Shown: positions 46,031-55,658, counted from the stretch's first letter. The stretch: 64,000 nucleotides of DNA from an uncultured Erysipelotrichaceae bacterium (GCA_947569705.1 CANOSP010000010.1:1-64000); one strand, 5' to 3'. The notes: generated by a model from the sequence alone, not told the origin. Numbers and translations: made by a program.

Positions 46031-46626
46031 GCAATCCTCTCCTTAAACTCGCAATAATCAATAATATCTGCAAATTCCAAACGCCTGCATTTTACATCAG
46101 GATCTTGATGGCATATCATCATCTCATAGTCATCCTGCAAATTCACTTCTGTTAGCGGATAACGATTTCCTTCATATACTGCCTCAAAGTGATGACCCCT
46201 AACCGTCACTTCAATATCTTTAACAGCTTCTGCCAACCGAATTCCCAAATACTTCACAAGAGCCTCTTTCCCACACCATATCTGATAAAAGTGTTTTAAA
46301 TGATCTCCTGCATAGTTTTGCTCTGATGAACATAAACAGCGATTCATAACAGCAGAATTGATTTTTTTTTGATATTGGACATCAATTCCTATACATTGCT
46401 TTGAAATTCCTACCGCAACAATATCATGAGAGTGAGATACTGAACAATATTTTTCTATTCCTAAAAAATACGGCTTTCCGTTTTTAGTATAAACTATATC
46501 AGCAACAGTATTTCCGACCGAGCATAAATAGTAATTTAAAATGCCTTTTCCGATAACGGAAAGAAGATTCTTTGGTCTAAAGTGCATATTTTTCAAGCAT
46601 GTCCCAATATCAATCCAATATATCAT
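46027..46626 (-). CDS. Sfp-type 4'-phosphopantetheinyl transferase
   Basis: The ATG at 46626 is preferred because GGGGAGAGG lies six bases before it; an ATG 21 bases upstream has no comparable site. The product of about 199 residues has CIGIDVQ (the metal-binding GxDxE-like motif) and WCGKEALVKYLG (WxxKEAxxK). It would attach the pantetheine arm to Ser36 of the operon ACP. Its presence supports a dedicated carrier system. Its stop overlaps the start of the GT2 gene. Confidence 0.9.
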   Translation of the reverse strand: MIYWIDIGTCLKNMHFRPKNLLSVIGKGILNYYLCSVGNTVADIVYTKNGKPYFLGIEKYCSVSHSHDIVAVGISKQCIGIDVQYQKKINSAVMNRCLCSSEQNYAGDHLKHFYQIWCGKEALVKYLGIRLAEAVKDIEVTVRGHHFEAVYEGNRYPLTEVNLQDDYEMMICHQDPDVKCRRLEFADIIDYCEFKERIA

Positions 46627-46643
46627 AACAATCCTCTCCCCTA

Positions 46644-47918
46644 TCATACTTTAACACTTAATCCCTTTAATTTCAATCTTATTTTTAACGAAGCAATTAC
46701 TACAAAAAAGCCGCTTAATATGATCATTAACAATAAGTATCCGTAAGCTGCTCCCATCATTTCATAATCGGCCACAAAAACCGGCGATAAGAAATATGCA
46801 AGAACAGCGACAAAACCATATCCGATAATTAATGTTCTTTGAATTCTCATAATCGTTATGACCGTCGTCAAAAAACCGGACAAGCCTAAGAATCCGCCGC
46901 CTACAAGCAAAACAATTAATTCTGCTTTGTAATCGGATAAGTCTGTATTATAAAGAATAGATAAAACAGGAACGCCTAATAAATACGCTCCGATAACACA
47001 AATTAGCGTTATACCCGCTATAACCAAAACTTGAAATGCTACTTTTTTTATAAATTCTTTATAACACTTATGACTCCAAAGCACTGACATTTGGGTAATA
47101 ATCGGATTAAAAATAAAGTTGTTCAATAAACCGATTACAAATACAGGCATTGAGATAAAGCCGTAACAAGCCTGAAGTGTATCATTTAATTGTGCATCAA
47201 TCGCATATTTCGGAGCATTACCGATATAAAAAGAAAGAAAAGCACTGATACATAAGGGAAAGCAAACTCTCAATAAGCATGATACATTTTGAAATCTCAG
47301 ATTCCGTTCCTGCTTTTTGAATTTTGGATAAGTGAAGAACAAAAGCAGAACTAGACAGATTACAGTAAATACAGTGGATACAATTAATGCATTAAAAAGG
47401 TTCTTTAATAACAAAAGACTCACAGAAAACACGAATAATGTGAAGAAAATTCTCACCGTCATCACTTTGGAACCAACATCAAGTCGCCCTTCCTGCTGAT
47501 ACATTGCAATATAAACATCTTCAATAGCATCAATCATTTTGAACACACACATACACAATATAATTAATGATTTCTCTGTAGAATAATTGTTTTGATTGCC
47601 TGTAATCAAGATATATAATGCAGAAATCAGTATCATCGCAATACAACTTACAACTCTCGAAGCCTTATATTCTTTGAAGCTAAATTGATGCTTCACATCT
47701 GATACTTGATAATAGCGCATCCCGTATTTACCGATTGTTAAAAACAAATTTGCATTCGCATAAGCTATCGTAAAAATCCCGGCATCCGTTAATCCGAGTG
47801 TTCTTGTAAGTATCATCAACATAATTACGGACTGGAAAGCTGTCAGCATGCTTCCTAACATATTCCATAAATAGCTGTCTTTTTTTATATCTTTGCTTAT
47901 CAGTAAGAATCGTTTCAT
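46644..47918 (-). CDS. Oligosaccharide flippase-like membrane protein
   Basis: The 424-residue protein has about 12 membrane segments and the MATE/Wzx pattern near the N-terminus (ILTRTLGLTDAGIFTIAYAN). It probably exports a lipid-linked sugar or oligosaccharide across the membrane. It may take the place of the GtcA-type flippase used with CsbB and YfhO. No polymerase with a clear Wzy signature is present, though the neighbour at 47932 could have such a role. Confidence 0.85.
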   Translation of the reverse strand: MKRFLLISKDIKKDSYLWNMLGSMLTAFQSVIMLMILTRTLGLTDAGIFTIAYANANLFLTIGKYGMRYYQVSDVKHQFSFKEYKASRVVSCIAMILISALYILITGNQNNYSTEKSLIILCMCVFKMIDAIEDVYIAMYQQEGRLDVGSKVMTVRIFFTLFVFSVSLLLLKNLFNALIVSTVFTVICLVLLLFFTYPKFKKQERNLRFQNVSCLLRVCFPLCISAFLSFYIGNAPKYAIDAQLNDTLQACYGFISMPVFVIGLLNNFIFNPIITQMSVLWSHKCYKEFIKKVAFQVLVIAGITLICVIGAYLLGVPVLSILYNTDLSDYKAELIVLLVGGGFLGLSGFLTTVITIMRIQRTLIIGYGFVAVLAYFLSPVFVADYEMMGAAYGYLLLMIILSGFFVVIASLKIRLKLKGLSVKV

Positions 47919-47931
47919 ATAACCACGCTTT

Positions 47932-49386
47932 CTACTTCGCTAAATATTGAAAGAACAAGTTTTTACTGCAATCCGTAGATTCATAATCATTCTGTAGGAC
48001 CTTGTCAGTGCCTACCGATGCTGCATTTACACTTTCATTCATTACGTAACGTTCATGCGTTTTCGATATATTTCTCACAATTTCATTTAGCGGGGTAATT
48101 GCTCCCAAAAATACAACAACAAGAACTGTTATTGCATAATGTTTATTTCTAAAATCAATTTCATAAATTGATTGAACGAAATAAATAAATAATACAGTTA
48201 ATGCCGGTATGCTGGCACGCATGCAAAAATTATCTCCGCCGTAAGCTTTAATCAAAGGACAAGCACACAACCATAAAACACAAATATAGAACAGTGGATT
48301 ACTGCGTTGTGTGAAATAACAAACAGAAACAATCCCACCGATTTCCACCATGAGAAATACCAAGACCGTGAGCCATCCACCGTTTTGTAAAGGGAATAGT
48401 CCGATACCTCCGGCTCCCTCAGATGTTTTCATTAAGTACAAGAAGAATATGAAGCTTATAAGTATACTAAATAAGTTTACATAAGAAACCGTATCCTTTA
48501 TCCAGCTTCTCCACCATTCGATGCCAAACTTCTTACTTTGATAATTTTTATTAAAACATTGATAAGCAATAATCGGTAACATCCCTATTAACGGCAATGT
48601 ACAGCAAATCAATGCAGCACTTATAAATAATCCTATATTTTTATTTTGTTGATTCAGAAGTAATGCAATCACGATCAACCATGCCGGTATCGCTTGATTA
48701 AAAACCCAAAATAATTGCGTTGTATTTGAAGAAAACTGAAATAATGTCCACCACTCCAAATGCTGCGTTTGTGTAATCACAGAGAGATCTTCGCCTATAA
48801 TATAATATCCGATAATATCCATTCCGCTAAAGAGAACAAAAAGTACTAACGGAAGAACTCTTATTTTTTTAAGCAAAATGCAAACGCCGTAATAGAATAA
48901 GGCAATACCGAACACCGCCCAAACTATTTGTGAGAGGAAGCCGGCTTTCAAGCCAAATCCTTTACCTATCAATGCACAAGGCAGCCAAAATCCGATGTAA
49001 TAGGACATACCTCTTGTTTCCGTAACACCGTTTACATTTATTTGTTTCATAATAGGCCAATCTTCATTTACAAGCGTCTCAAACATTGCATTGCGCCATA
49101 TATGATCTTCGGTTTGATATGCAAGTTTACCGATTCCGGAAATCAATACCCAGATCAATATGATAACCAATATAATAAACAGTTTTTTCTGATCACTGCG
49201 GGAAAGTAAAACAGATTCATTTTCATCCTTTACCGAGCTAACCTTATAAAGAATAAATAATAATGCAGCTACCAAAGGGATTGCATAAATTAATTTCATC
49301 CAGCCTAAAAGAAATATAAGAATAGGAATACTTATATAACAATATGTCAGATTAAAAAATATGCGCTTTGATAGGTTTAAGGTCAT
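47932..49386 (-). CDS. Polytopic membrane protein, possible glycosyl transfer or polymerase role
   Basis: The 484-residue protein has about 11-12 membrane segments and no motif I can name. An extracytoplasmic loop at about residues 88-130 contains YQTEDHIWRNAMFETLVNED, with acidic residues as in GT-C transferases. It shares the layout of DUF-type membrane proteins seen in polysaccharide loci. Its role, GT-C transfer or polymerisation, is inferred from context only. It lies 13 bp from the flippase gene. Confidence 0.6.
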   Translation of the reverse strand: MTLNLSKRIFFNLTYCYISIPILIFLLGWMKLIYAIPLVAALLFILYKVSSVKDENESVLLSRSDQKKLFIILVIILIWVLISGIGKLAYQTEDHIWRNAMFETLVNEDWPIMKQINVNGVTETRGMSYYIGFWLPCALIGKGFGLKAGFLSQIVWAVFGIALFYYGVCILLKKIRVLPLVLFVLFSGMDIIGYYIIGEDLSVITQTQHLEWWTLFQFSSNTTQLFWVFNQAIPAWLIVIALLLNQQNKNIGLFISAALICCTLPLIGMLPIIAYQCFNKNYQSKKFGIEWWRSWIKDTVSYVNLFSILISFIFFLYLMKTSEGAGGIGLFPLQNGGWLTVLVFLMVEIGGIVSVCYFTQRSNPLFYICVLWLCACPLIKAYGGDNFCMRASIPALTVLFIYFVQSIYEIDFRNKHYAITVLVVVFLGAITPLNEIVRNISKTHERYVMNESVNAASVGTDKVLQNDYESTDCSKNLFFQYLAK

Positions 49387-49410
49387 AAGACTTCCTCCGC
49401 AATTTCATTG

Positions 49411-50535
49411 TTACCTTGAAATCTCAGTCAAAATAATATCACAAATTCTGTTAACATCGGCAATTTCAAGATCAGAATAACAAGGCAATGTTAATACATT
49501 TTTAGAAATATAATCTGCGACCGGCAAATTAGCTGAATCACAAACATTCTCGCAGCATTCAAAATCACTCGTTAAAGGATAAAAATACTTTCTTGCATAA
49601 ACATTATGCTTTGCTAAAACATCTGAGATATGATCACGGTTCATACCCAACACAGCAGAATCAAATACTACAGGAAAATAAGCATAATTATTTTTGACAT
49701 CTTGTTGGATCGGACACAACCGTATTCCGTCAATATTTGAAAGACGTGAGCGGTAACATTCAATAACATTTTTTCGTTTTTCAATGTATTCCTCTATATG
49801 TCTAAGATTACACAAGCCCATAGCCGCATGTACCTCTGTCATCTTTGCATTAGTACCGATATAAGGTACTTCATCGCTATTACGCTTTTGACCGAATTGT
49901 TTAAGAGAATTTAATAGATCGACTAAATCATCACGATAGGTCAAGCATCCGCCTTCAACTGTATTAAATACCTTTGTCGCATGAAAGCTGAACATCGACA
50001 TATCACCGAATCCGGCAACGCTTTGTCCCTTATAATCTTCATGGAAAGCATGAGCCGCATCATAGATTACTTTTAAGTTGTGCTTTTTTGCAATTCTGTC
50101 AATTTCTTCAACATCACAAATGTTTCCGTAAACATGTACCGGCAAAATTGCACACGTTTTTTCCGTAATCAATTCCTCGATCTTGCTCACATCAATCGTA
50201 TAATCATTAGGATTTATATCACAAAAAACCGGTTTTAAACCTTGTCTTAAAATCGCTTGTGTCGTTGATGCAAAAGTAAAAGGAGTTGTTATTACTTCAC
50301 CTTCCAAATTCAAAGCATCAAGGGCTGCTTCCAGTGCCAAATGGCCGTTCGCATACAAAGTAACATGCTCAACCTCCAAAAAATCCTCTAATTGCTTTTG
50401 CAATTTGACATGTTTCGGACCTGAGTGAGTTAACTGCTTTGTCTCCCATAGAGAGCTGATTTCTTCCATATATTCATCCAAAGGAGGCATAGAAGGACTT
50501 ACAACAGGGATTACTTTACTATTTGTTTCTTTCAT
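49411..50535 (-). CDS. DegT-family nucleotide-sugar aminotransferase (VioA-like)
   Basis: The ATG at 50535 follows AAAGG by ten bases; an upstream GTG is too close to that site. The 374-residue product has YDAAHAFHEDYKG and SFHATKVFNTVEGG, where the lysine binds PLP, which resembles C4 aminotransferases for dTDP-4-keto-6-deoxy sugars such as VioA. It would add an amino group at C4 of the 2-deoxy-4-keto sugar made by the neighbours. A C3 amination cannot be excluded from sequence. It lies 48 bp after the ketoreductase gene. Confidence 0.88.
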   Translation of the reverse strand: MKETNSKVIPVVSPSMPPLDEYMEEISSLWETKQLTHSGPKHVKLQKQLEDFLEVEHVTLYANGHLALEAALDALNLEGEVITTPFTFASTTQAILRQGLKPVFCDINPNDYTIDVSKIEELITEKTCAILPVHVYGNICDVEEIDRIAKKHNLKVIYDAAHAFHEDYKGQSVAGFGDMSMFSFHATKVFNTVEGGCLTYRDDLVDLLNSLKQFGQKRNSDEVPYIGTNAKMTEVHAAMGLCNLRHIEEYIEKRKNVIECYRSRLSNIDGIRLCPIQQDVKNNYAYFPVVFDSAVLGMNRDHISDVLAKHNVYARKYFYPLTSDFECCENVCDSANLPVADYISKNVLTLPCYSDLEIADVNRICDIILTEISR

Positions 50536-50583
50536 TATATCCACACCTTTCTTTATCCGTTATTACGCTTTTTACTCAAAAGA

Positions 50584-51600
50584 TTAATTTTTCGCCAAGC
50601 TGCGTGCTTCATCTACCAGCTTTGCCTGCAATAAAATTTCTTCGTAAATCTGTTTTCGCGTCTGATCCTCATGAATCGCTTTTGCGAGCATTTGAATTGA
50701 TTTTCTGAAATGAGAATCTTCATTTAACAATGTTTCACTCATTTCATTATTGTGCAGTACCTTGACAATCGGCTGCAGCTGATCCGGTGCCGTAAATATA
50801 CGATCAGTCGATAATATTCCGGAAGAACCCCAAACTGACAGGCTGCATCGATATTCACAGTCCATTCCGTATTCACCGATGAATACCTCATTGCGATCAT
50901 TTTTAAACATGTAACTGCCGTACATATCAACATCGAACTGTGAATAATCCTTCATCACACACGAAATCATTTGAACGGACGGCCCCAGCAGCTTCGTTGC
51001 CAGTTTGATCACATATCCGCCGGCATCGAGTAATGCGCCGCCGCCCAATGCTTTGTTATAGCGAAAATCATTTGCCTGACGCATCGGAAATCCGAATTGG
51101 GCGTGATAAGAATGAATGGTTCCGACCGCGCCGTTTTCCAGCTGCTCTTTAATTTGTGAAAGTTGGCTGTGATATTGGAACATATAATTCTCATGAAGTG
51201 CCAATCCCTTGCTCTGTGCTAAATCAACCAATTCTTTTGTATCTTCATAAGAAGTCGTTGACGGCTTCTCAACAAACACGTGCTTGCCGTTTTCCAGCGC
51301 AGCCTTTGCCCAACGCATGTGCAGTGCCGGCGGAAGCGGCAAATAGACAACATCAATCTCATCTGAACAAATCATATTCATATAGCCGTGAAAGATTTTT
51401 CCGCCGTATGTATCGACAAAGCTCTGTGCTTTTGCCTCTTCTTTTTTTATCACGCTGTCATCGACTTCTCCGTCCCATTCGCTTAGATCGGCAATCGCTA
51501 CACCGGTATACACAAACGCTTCTTCCTGCTGCAGTGAGGGCAAGAATCGTCTGAATGCAATTTCAGACGGACATATAATACCAATTCTGATCTTTTCCAT
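50584..51600 (-). CDS. Gfo/Idh/MocA-type nucleotide-sugar ketoreductase (KijD10-like)
   Basis: The 338-residue protein has a Rossmann domain (GIICPSEIAF at the N-terminus), the family EKP motif (HVFVEKPSTTSYEDT) and HENYMFQYH, the C-terminal-domain catalytic segment typical of sugar 3-ketoreductases such as KijD10. In deoxysugar pathways these enzymes reduce the C3 ketone of the product of the 2,3-dehydratase, which is encoded 3 bp upstream. The pair gives a 4-keto-2,6-dideoxyhexose. The cofactor should be NADP(H). Confidence 0.88.
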   Translation of the reverse strand: MEKIRIGIICPSEIAFRRFLPSLQQEEAFVYTGVAIADLSEWDGEVDDSVIKKEEAKAQSFVDTYGGKIFHGYMNMICSDEIDVVYLPLPPALHMRWAKAALENGKHVFVEKPSTTSYEDTKELVDLAQSKGLALHENYMFQYHSQLSQIKEQLENGAVGTIHSYHAQFGFPMRQANDFRYNKALGGGALLDAGGYVIKLATKLLGPSVQMISCVMKDYSQFDVDMYGSYMFKNDRNEVFIGEYGMDCEYRCSLSVWGSSGILSTDRIFTAPDQLQPIVKVLHNNEMSETLLNEDSHFRKSIQMLAKAIHEDQTRKQIYEEILLQAKLVDEARSLAKN

Positions 51601-51603
51601 AAT

Positions 51604-52998
51604 TTACGCCTCCAATAATGATAGCAAATTTCTTAACTGTATATTCAATACATTATTTACTTGTATCAATGTATTCAACGTCTTATAGTCTACCCAAAAA
51701 CAACCGTTTTCTTCCTTCACCGCAAGCTCATTTTTATTTATTTCGATTATCACATTGCGGTTTTGTTCATGATAGAAACGGCCGCCTTCTTCTGACAATA
51801 AAACATCGTGGAGTACATGATCCTGCTGTTTCAGCTTTGTTAACAGCAGTGATGTGACTTCATCATGTTCTACATCCATCAAAGAAGGCTCAAGCTGAAC
51901 ACTAGGCCCCAATTCAACCAAGTCAAAACAGCCGATTTCTTTCTTCACTTTCACAAGGAACTTGCGAATTCCTTGATCAACGCAGGTGAATAACCCAAAC
52001 AATGCAATTCCGGTCGCTTCAAACAACGGTTGAGTCCATTGCGTTACTTCTCTTCCTTCAATCATAATATCGCAAAATATCACTTTAAAATCATGTTCTC
52101 GACGGCATACAATTTCATTATTTACCTCATGCCAACTGCTCAACGCTGATAACGGTACGATCTCATCACTGACATCTTCAAACATCTTTATATTATTGAT
52201 TGACTGAAAAATTCGCGGAATAATGGTTTGATCATTTGCTTTGAACACAGAACGAAACAGTGCTTTATCTTTTACCTGCTGTTCCATTTCCAAAAGCTCT
52301 TCTTCACTTAATTCATGGTTGTAATAAGGTATACATGACAAAACGGTTCGTGTATCCATATTAACAATATTATCCTTGCGCATTAAGCGCTTAATTTGTC
52401 CCAATGTCATCCATTTAAAGTTTTTTTCCAAAGGAACATCTTCATCTACCATCACAATAATATTGCGATTACGCTTTTTATAAAAGCGAGAAGATTGTTC
52501 TGATTGAATCTGATCTACAACGATTGTATGTTGATAAGCATTGATAAAATAATCTAAATATTTCGGTTTTTTACCGCCGTGCTTCTGTGTGAAATTGCTT
52601 TTTGTAGCTTGAATTGTCGGAGACAACTGAATTTGATTTAGATTGCCGGGTTCTATTTTTGCCTGCATTAAAAAATTCAGCACGCCGTCAATTTCTTTAC
52701 AAAGAATCCCAAGATAGCCGATTTCATTTTGCAGAATCACCGGCTGTTCTGATAATATCTGATCCTTTCCTTTGCGCTGAATCCCTTTAATCACAAAAAA
52801 ACTGCCATTCTTGTTTCTGATGCAGCCGTCAGCTTCATCATAATACCAAAAATCGCTTTGTTTCAGTGGGATTTTATGAATTTCTACATTTGTAGTTTCA
52901 TTTAATTTTTGTATCCATTCATCGATTTCTGCATTTTCAGTTACATTTCCTTCTGTACAGATCCAAGAATGAAACAGCAGTTTTTTTAACATACTCAT
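51604..52998 (-). CDS. NDP-hexose 2,3-dehydratase
   Basis: The 464-residue protein has two copies of the family domain, each with the typical motifs. The first reads EIGYLGILCKEIDGVLNFL, QAKIEPGNLNQIQLSPT and SSRFYKKRNRNI, and the second has GPSVQLEPSLMD and RFYHEQNRNV. The enzyme removes water across C2-C3 of dTDP-4-keto-6-deoxyglucose to start 2-deoxysugar synthesis, as in TylX3 or EvaA. Such genes are typical of actinomycete antibiotic clusters and less expected in a surface-glycan locus of Bacillota. It is 4 bp from rmlA. Confidence 0.95.
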   Translation of the reverse strand: MSMLKKLLFHSWICTEGNVTENAEIDEWIQKLNETTNVEIHKIPLKQSDFWYYDEADGCIRNKNGSFFVIKGIQRKGKDQILSEQPVILQNEIGYLGILCKEIDGVLNFLMQAKIEPGNLNQIQLSPTIQATKSNFTQKHGGKKPKYLDYFINAYQHTIVVDQIQSEQSSRFYKKRNRNIIVMVDEDVPLEKNFKWMTLGQIKRLMRKDNIVNMDTRTVLSCIPYYNHELSEEELLEMEQQVKDKALFRSVFKANDQTIIPRIFQSINNIKMFEDVSDEIVPLSALSSWHEVNNEIVCRREHDFKVIFCDIMIEGREVTQWTQPLFEATGIALFGLFTCVDQGIRKFLVKVKKEIGCFDLVELGPSVQLEPSLMDVEHDEVTSLLLTKLKQQDHVLHDVLLSEEGGRFYHEQNRNVIIEINKNELAVKEENGCFWVDYKTLNTLIQVNNVLNIQLRNLLSLLEA

Positions 52999-53002
52999 AT
53001 GC

Positions 53003-53890
53003 TTATCCTCTTATCATTGACGCTTCATCATTGGCAAGACGCTGCAAATATTTTCCGTATTCTGTTTTCGCATTCTTTTCCGCAAGCTTTAACAGCTGCA
53101 TACGGTTAATAAATCCGCGAACATAAGCAATTTCTTCAATACAGGAAATATACAGACCTTGACGCTTCTGAATATTAGCAACATATTCGCTGGCTTCAAG
53201 CAAAGCATCGTGATTTCCTGTATCCAGCCACGCAAAGCCGCGTCCTAAGATTTGAATACGCAGTCGCTTTTGGCGAAGATATTCATTATTGATGCTGGTA
53301 ATTTCCAGTTCACCGCGTGCGGATGGTTTAATCTTTTTCGCGATTTCAATTACGTCATTGTCATAGAAATACAATCCGGGAACCGCAAAATTTGATTTTG
53401 GATGTTCCGGTTTTTCCTCTAATGTCAATACTTCATTTGTTTCATTATCAAAGGTAACCACACCGTATTCCGACGGATCTTTCACATGACAGCCGAAGAT
53501 CGTAGCGCCGTCACTTTCCACTGCTTTTTTAAGTACTGCGGAAAAATTACGTCCGTTGAATAAGTTATCACCTAATACCAAAGCTACACGATCATCACCG
53601 ATAAACTCTTCACCGATAATAAAAGCTTCCGCCAAACCTCGCGGCTGCTCCTGCACCTTGTATTGAATATTTAAGCCCAAGTCACTTCCGTCACCTAACA
53701 GATCCTGAAAAACCGGAAGATCTCTCGGTGTAGATATAATTAAAATATCACGAATATTCGCCAGCATCAGTGTTGATAACGGATAATAAATCATCGGTTT
53801 ATCATACACCGGTAAAATCTGCTTAGAAACTGCTTGAGTAACCGGATATAAGCGAGTGCCCGATCCGCCTGCTAAAATAATCCCTTTCAT
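53003..53890 (-). CDS. rmlA: Glucose-1-phosphate thymidylyltransferase
   Basis: The 295-residue protein has [17 protein letters not shown] and [12 protein letters not shown] at the N-terminus and [11 protein letters not shown], the signatures of RmlA. It makes dTDP-glucose from glucose-1-phosphate and dTTP, the first step of the dTDP-sugar route. It has the normal length. It lies 4 bp from rmlB and from the dehydratase gene, so the three are transcribed together. Confidence 0.96.
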   Translation of the reverse strand: MKGIILAGGSGTRLYPVTQAVSKQILPVYDKPMIYYPLSTLMLANIRDILIISTPRDLPVFQDLLGDGSDLGLNIQYKVQEQPRGLAEAFIIGEEFIGDDRVALVLGDNLFNGRNFSAVLKKAVESDGATIFGCHVKDPSEYGVVTFDNETNEVLTLEEKPEHPKSNFAVPGLYFYDNDVIEIAKKIKPSARGELEITSINNEYLRQKRLRIQILGRGFAWLDTGNHDALLEASEYVANIQKRQGLYISCIEEIAYVRGFINRMQLLKLAEKNAKTEYGKYLQRLANDEASMIRG

Positions 53891-53894
53891 CGTT

Positions 53895-54953
53895 TTACCG
53901 CCCTTCGTACATCAATTTATAATATTCTTGATATTTACCGCTTGTAATATGATCAATCCATTCCTGATGTTCACTGTACCATTTCAATGTTTTTTTGATA
54001 CCGTCTTCAAACTTTGTTTCCGGATACCAGCCAAGTTCATCGGTAATCTTGGTCGGATCAATACCGTAACGGCGATCATGCCCCTTGCGATCCGTCACAT
54101 AGGTAATCATATGCTCACCGACAGCCGAATCGATATGTTCCTTTACATATGCAATAATCGTCTTCACAATGAAAATGTTGGTTCTTTCATTATGACCGCC
54201 GATATTGTAAACTTCACCTAAGCGTCCTTTATTTATTACCGCATCGATTCCTTTGCAGTGATCTTCTACATACAGCCAATCACGCACATTCAAACCATCC
54301 CCGTATACCGGTGATTCTTTATGATGAACTGTATTATTGAAAATTAACGGTATCAATTTCTCAGGAAACTGATAAGGTCCGTAGTTATTGCTGCAGCGAG
54401 TGATATTTACCGGGAAACGATAAGTATCCGCAAATGCCTGCACAAATAAATCGGCGCTTGCTTTTGAGGCGCTGTAGGGACTGTGCGGACATAACGGAGT
54501 TGTTTCCGTAAAGTAGCCTTCTTCGCCTAATGAGCCGTACACCTCATCGGTAGATACTTGTAAAAACTTCACGCCATCTTTATATACATCGTCGCCTATT
54601 TGCCATGACGCTTTTGCGTGCTTTAATAAATTTACCGTTCCCTGTACATTGGTTTCCACAAAAATTTCAGGATTTAAAATACTGCGATCTACATGGCTTT
54701 CCGCCGCAAAATTGACTACATAATCAATTTCATATTGCTGAAACAGCTTCGCAATCGCTTGATCATCACAGATGTCAGCCTGAACAAATAGGTGTCTCGG
54801 ATCATTTTCCAAGCCCTTTAAATTTTCTAAGTTTCCTGCATACGTCAGTTTATCCACATTGACTACTTGAATATCCTGATATTTTTTCAACAAATAATAT
54901 ACAAAGTTACTTCCAATAAATCCGGCTCCGCCGGTAACTAAATATGTTTTCAT
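53895..54953 (-). CDS. rmlB: dTDP-glucose 4,6-dehydratase
   Basis: The 352-residue SDR enzyme has [11 protein letters not shown] for NAD binding, [15 protein letters not shown] and the YSASKAS catalytic pair, all as in RmlB. It forms dTDP-4-keto-6-deoxyglucose. No rmlC (3,5-epimerase) or rmlD gene follows, so the path does not continue to rhamnose here. Instead the adjacent 2,3-dehydratase takes the intermediate. It is the first gene of the operon, behind a leader of several hundred bases. Confidence 0.96.
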   Translation of the reverse strand: MKTYLVTGGAGFIGSNFVYYLLKKYQDIQVVNVDKLTYAGNLENLKGLENDPRHLFVQADICDDQAIAKLFQQYEIDYVVNFAAESHVDRSILNPEIFVETNVQGTVNLLKHAKASWQIGDDVYKDGVKFLQVSTDEVYGSLGEEGYFTETTPLCPHSPYSASKASADLFVQAFADTYRFPVNITRCSNNYGPYQFPEKLIPLIFNNTVHHKESPVYGDGLNVRDWLYVEDHCKGIDAVINKGRLGEVYNIGGHNERTNIFIVKTIIAYVKEHIDSAVGEHMITYVTDRKGHDRRYGIDPTKITDELGWYPETKFEDGIKKTLKWYSEHQEWIDHITSGKYQEYYKLMYEGR

Positions 54954-55658
54954 TTGCTTCCCTCTCTATCTTGGTTTGTAGGGTTTCTTGTTCGATCTAC
55001 AGATAGATGCGCTTAACCAAAACAAACAGATTTTATTTTTAGCTTTCTCTGTTCACACATCTAACTTTGAACCCTTTTCATATAGTCCTTTGAAATCATA
55101 CTTTATCAAAATATATGTTCTCATAAAACATTTCTGAAAATTCATAAGTATGTATTTCCTCTTTCTCATCTACCTATACATTATAATTTTACCCTATGAT
55201 ACCGTAAATTACAATGGTTAGATGGCTTTTTTGACCCGATTAACCATATTTTTGCTTAATTTAGGCATATCTCAATTAGTAGACTTTTATCATCAATGAC
55301 AAAACAGGCAAAAGTGTATGTTATGATAAAATTTTTTATGAAAAACACCTAAATTTTGAATCATCTATAAAAGTCTACCATAAAAAACTATTTTGCTTTT
55401 TTCCGTACGGTTTTATTGAAAACATATCCTATCGGATACAGGCACATTATAGCATACAGCTTCTTTCAAACACAAAGAGACAACACAATAATTTTATAAT
55501 TTTTCTTATTTTTCTTTCACATTGCTGCAAAATAAAAGCAATTATAATGCGATCTCTTCACATATCCCCCTTAATAAAGCCTTGCATTGCACACATAGAT
55601 GTAATAGAATATTAATGTTGCGAATACTTTATATTATAAAGAAGAGAGGATATTGAAT
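54954..55658. promoter_or_regulatory. Divergent control region and long leader of the glycan operon
   Basis: This gene-free stretch of about 700 bp lies between rmlB (minus) and the transglutaminase-like gene (plus). On the minus strand TGCTATAAT (55446-55454) is an extended -10, and TATAAT (55180-55185) is a second possible -10. A small palindrome TATCC-TATC-GGATA (55425-55438) sits at the expected start of the longer transcript. The perfect 12-base arms GTAGACTTTTAT (55279-55290) and ATAAAAGTCTAC (55367-55378) could form a long-range hairpin in the leader. On the plus strand TTGCAT (55582-55587), 17 bases and TAGAAT (55605-55610) would serve the other gene. No ORF is supported. Confidence 0.55.

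Noticed and set aside
37886-46626. A hidden NRPS or PKS
   Set aside because: No condensation, ketosynthase or multi-domain module exists. The carrier and adenylation parts are single proteins.
53895-54953. Rhamnose pathway
   Set aside because: rmlA and rmlB are present, but rmlC and rmlD are not, and the next genes are 2-deoxysugar enzymes.
54954-55658. Invertible promoter
   Set aside because: The 12-base inverted repeats could be recombination sites, but no recombinase gene is nearby and the arms are more simply a hairpin. It remains a check item only.
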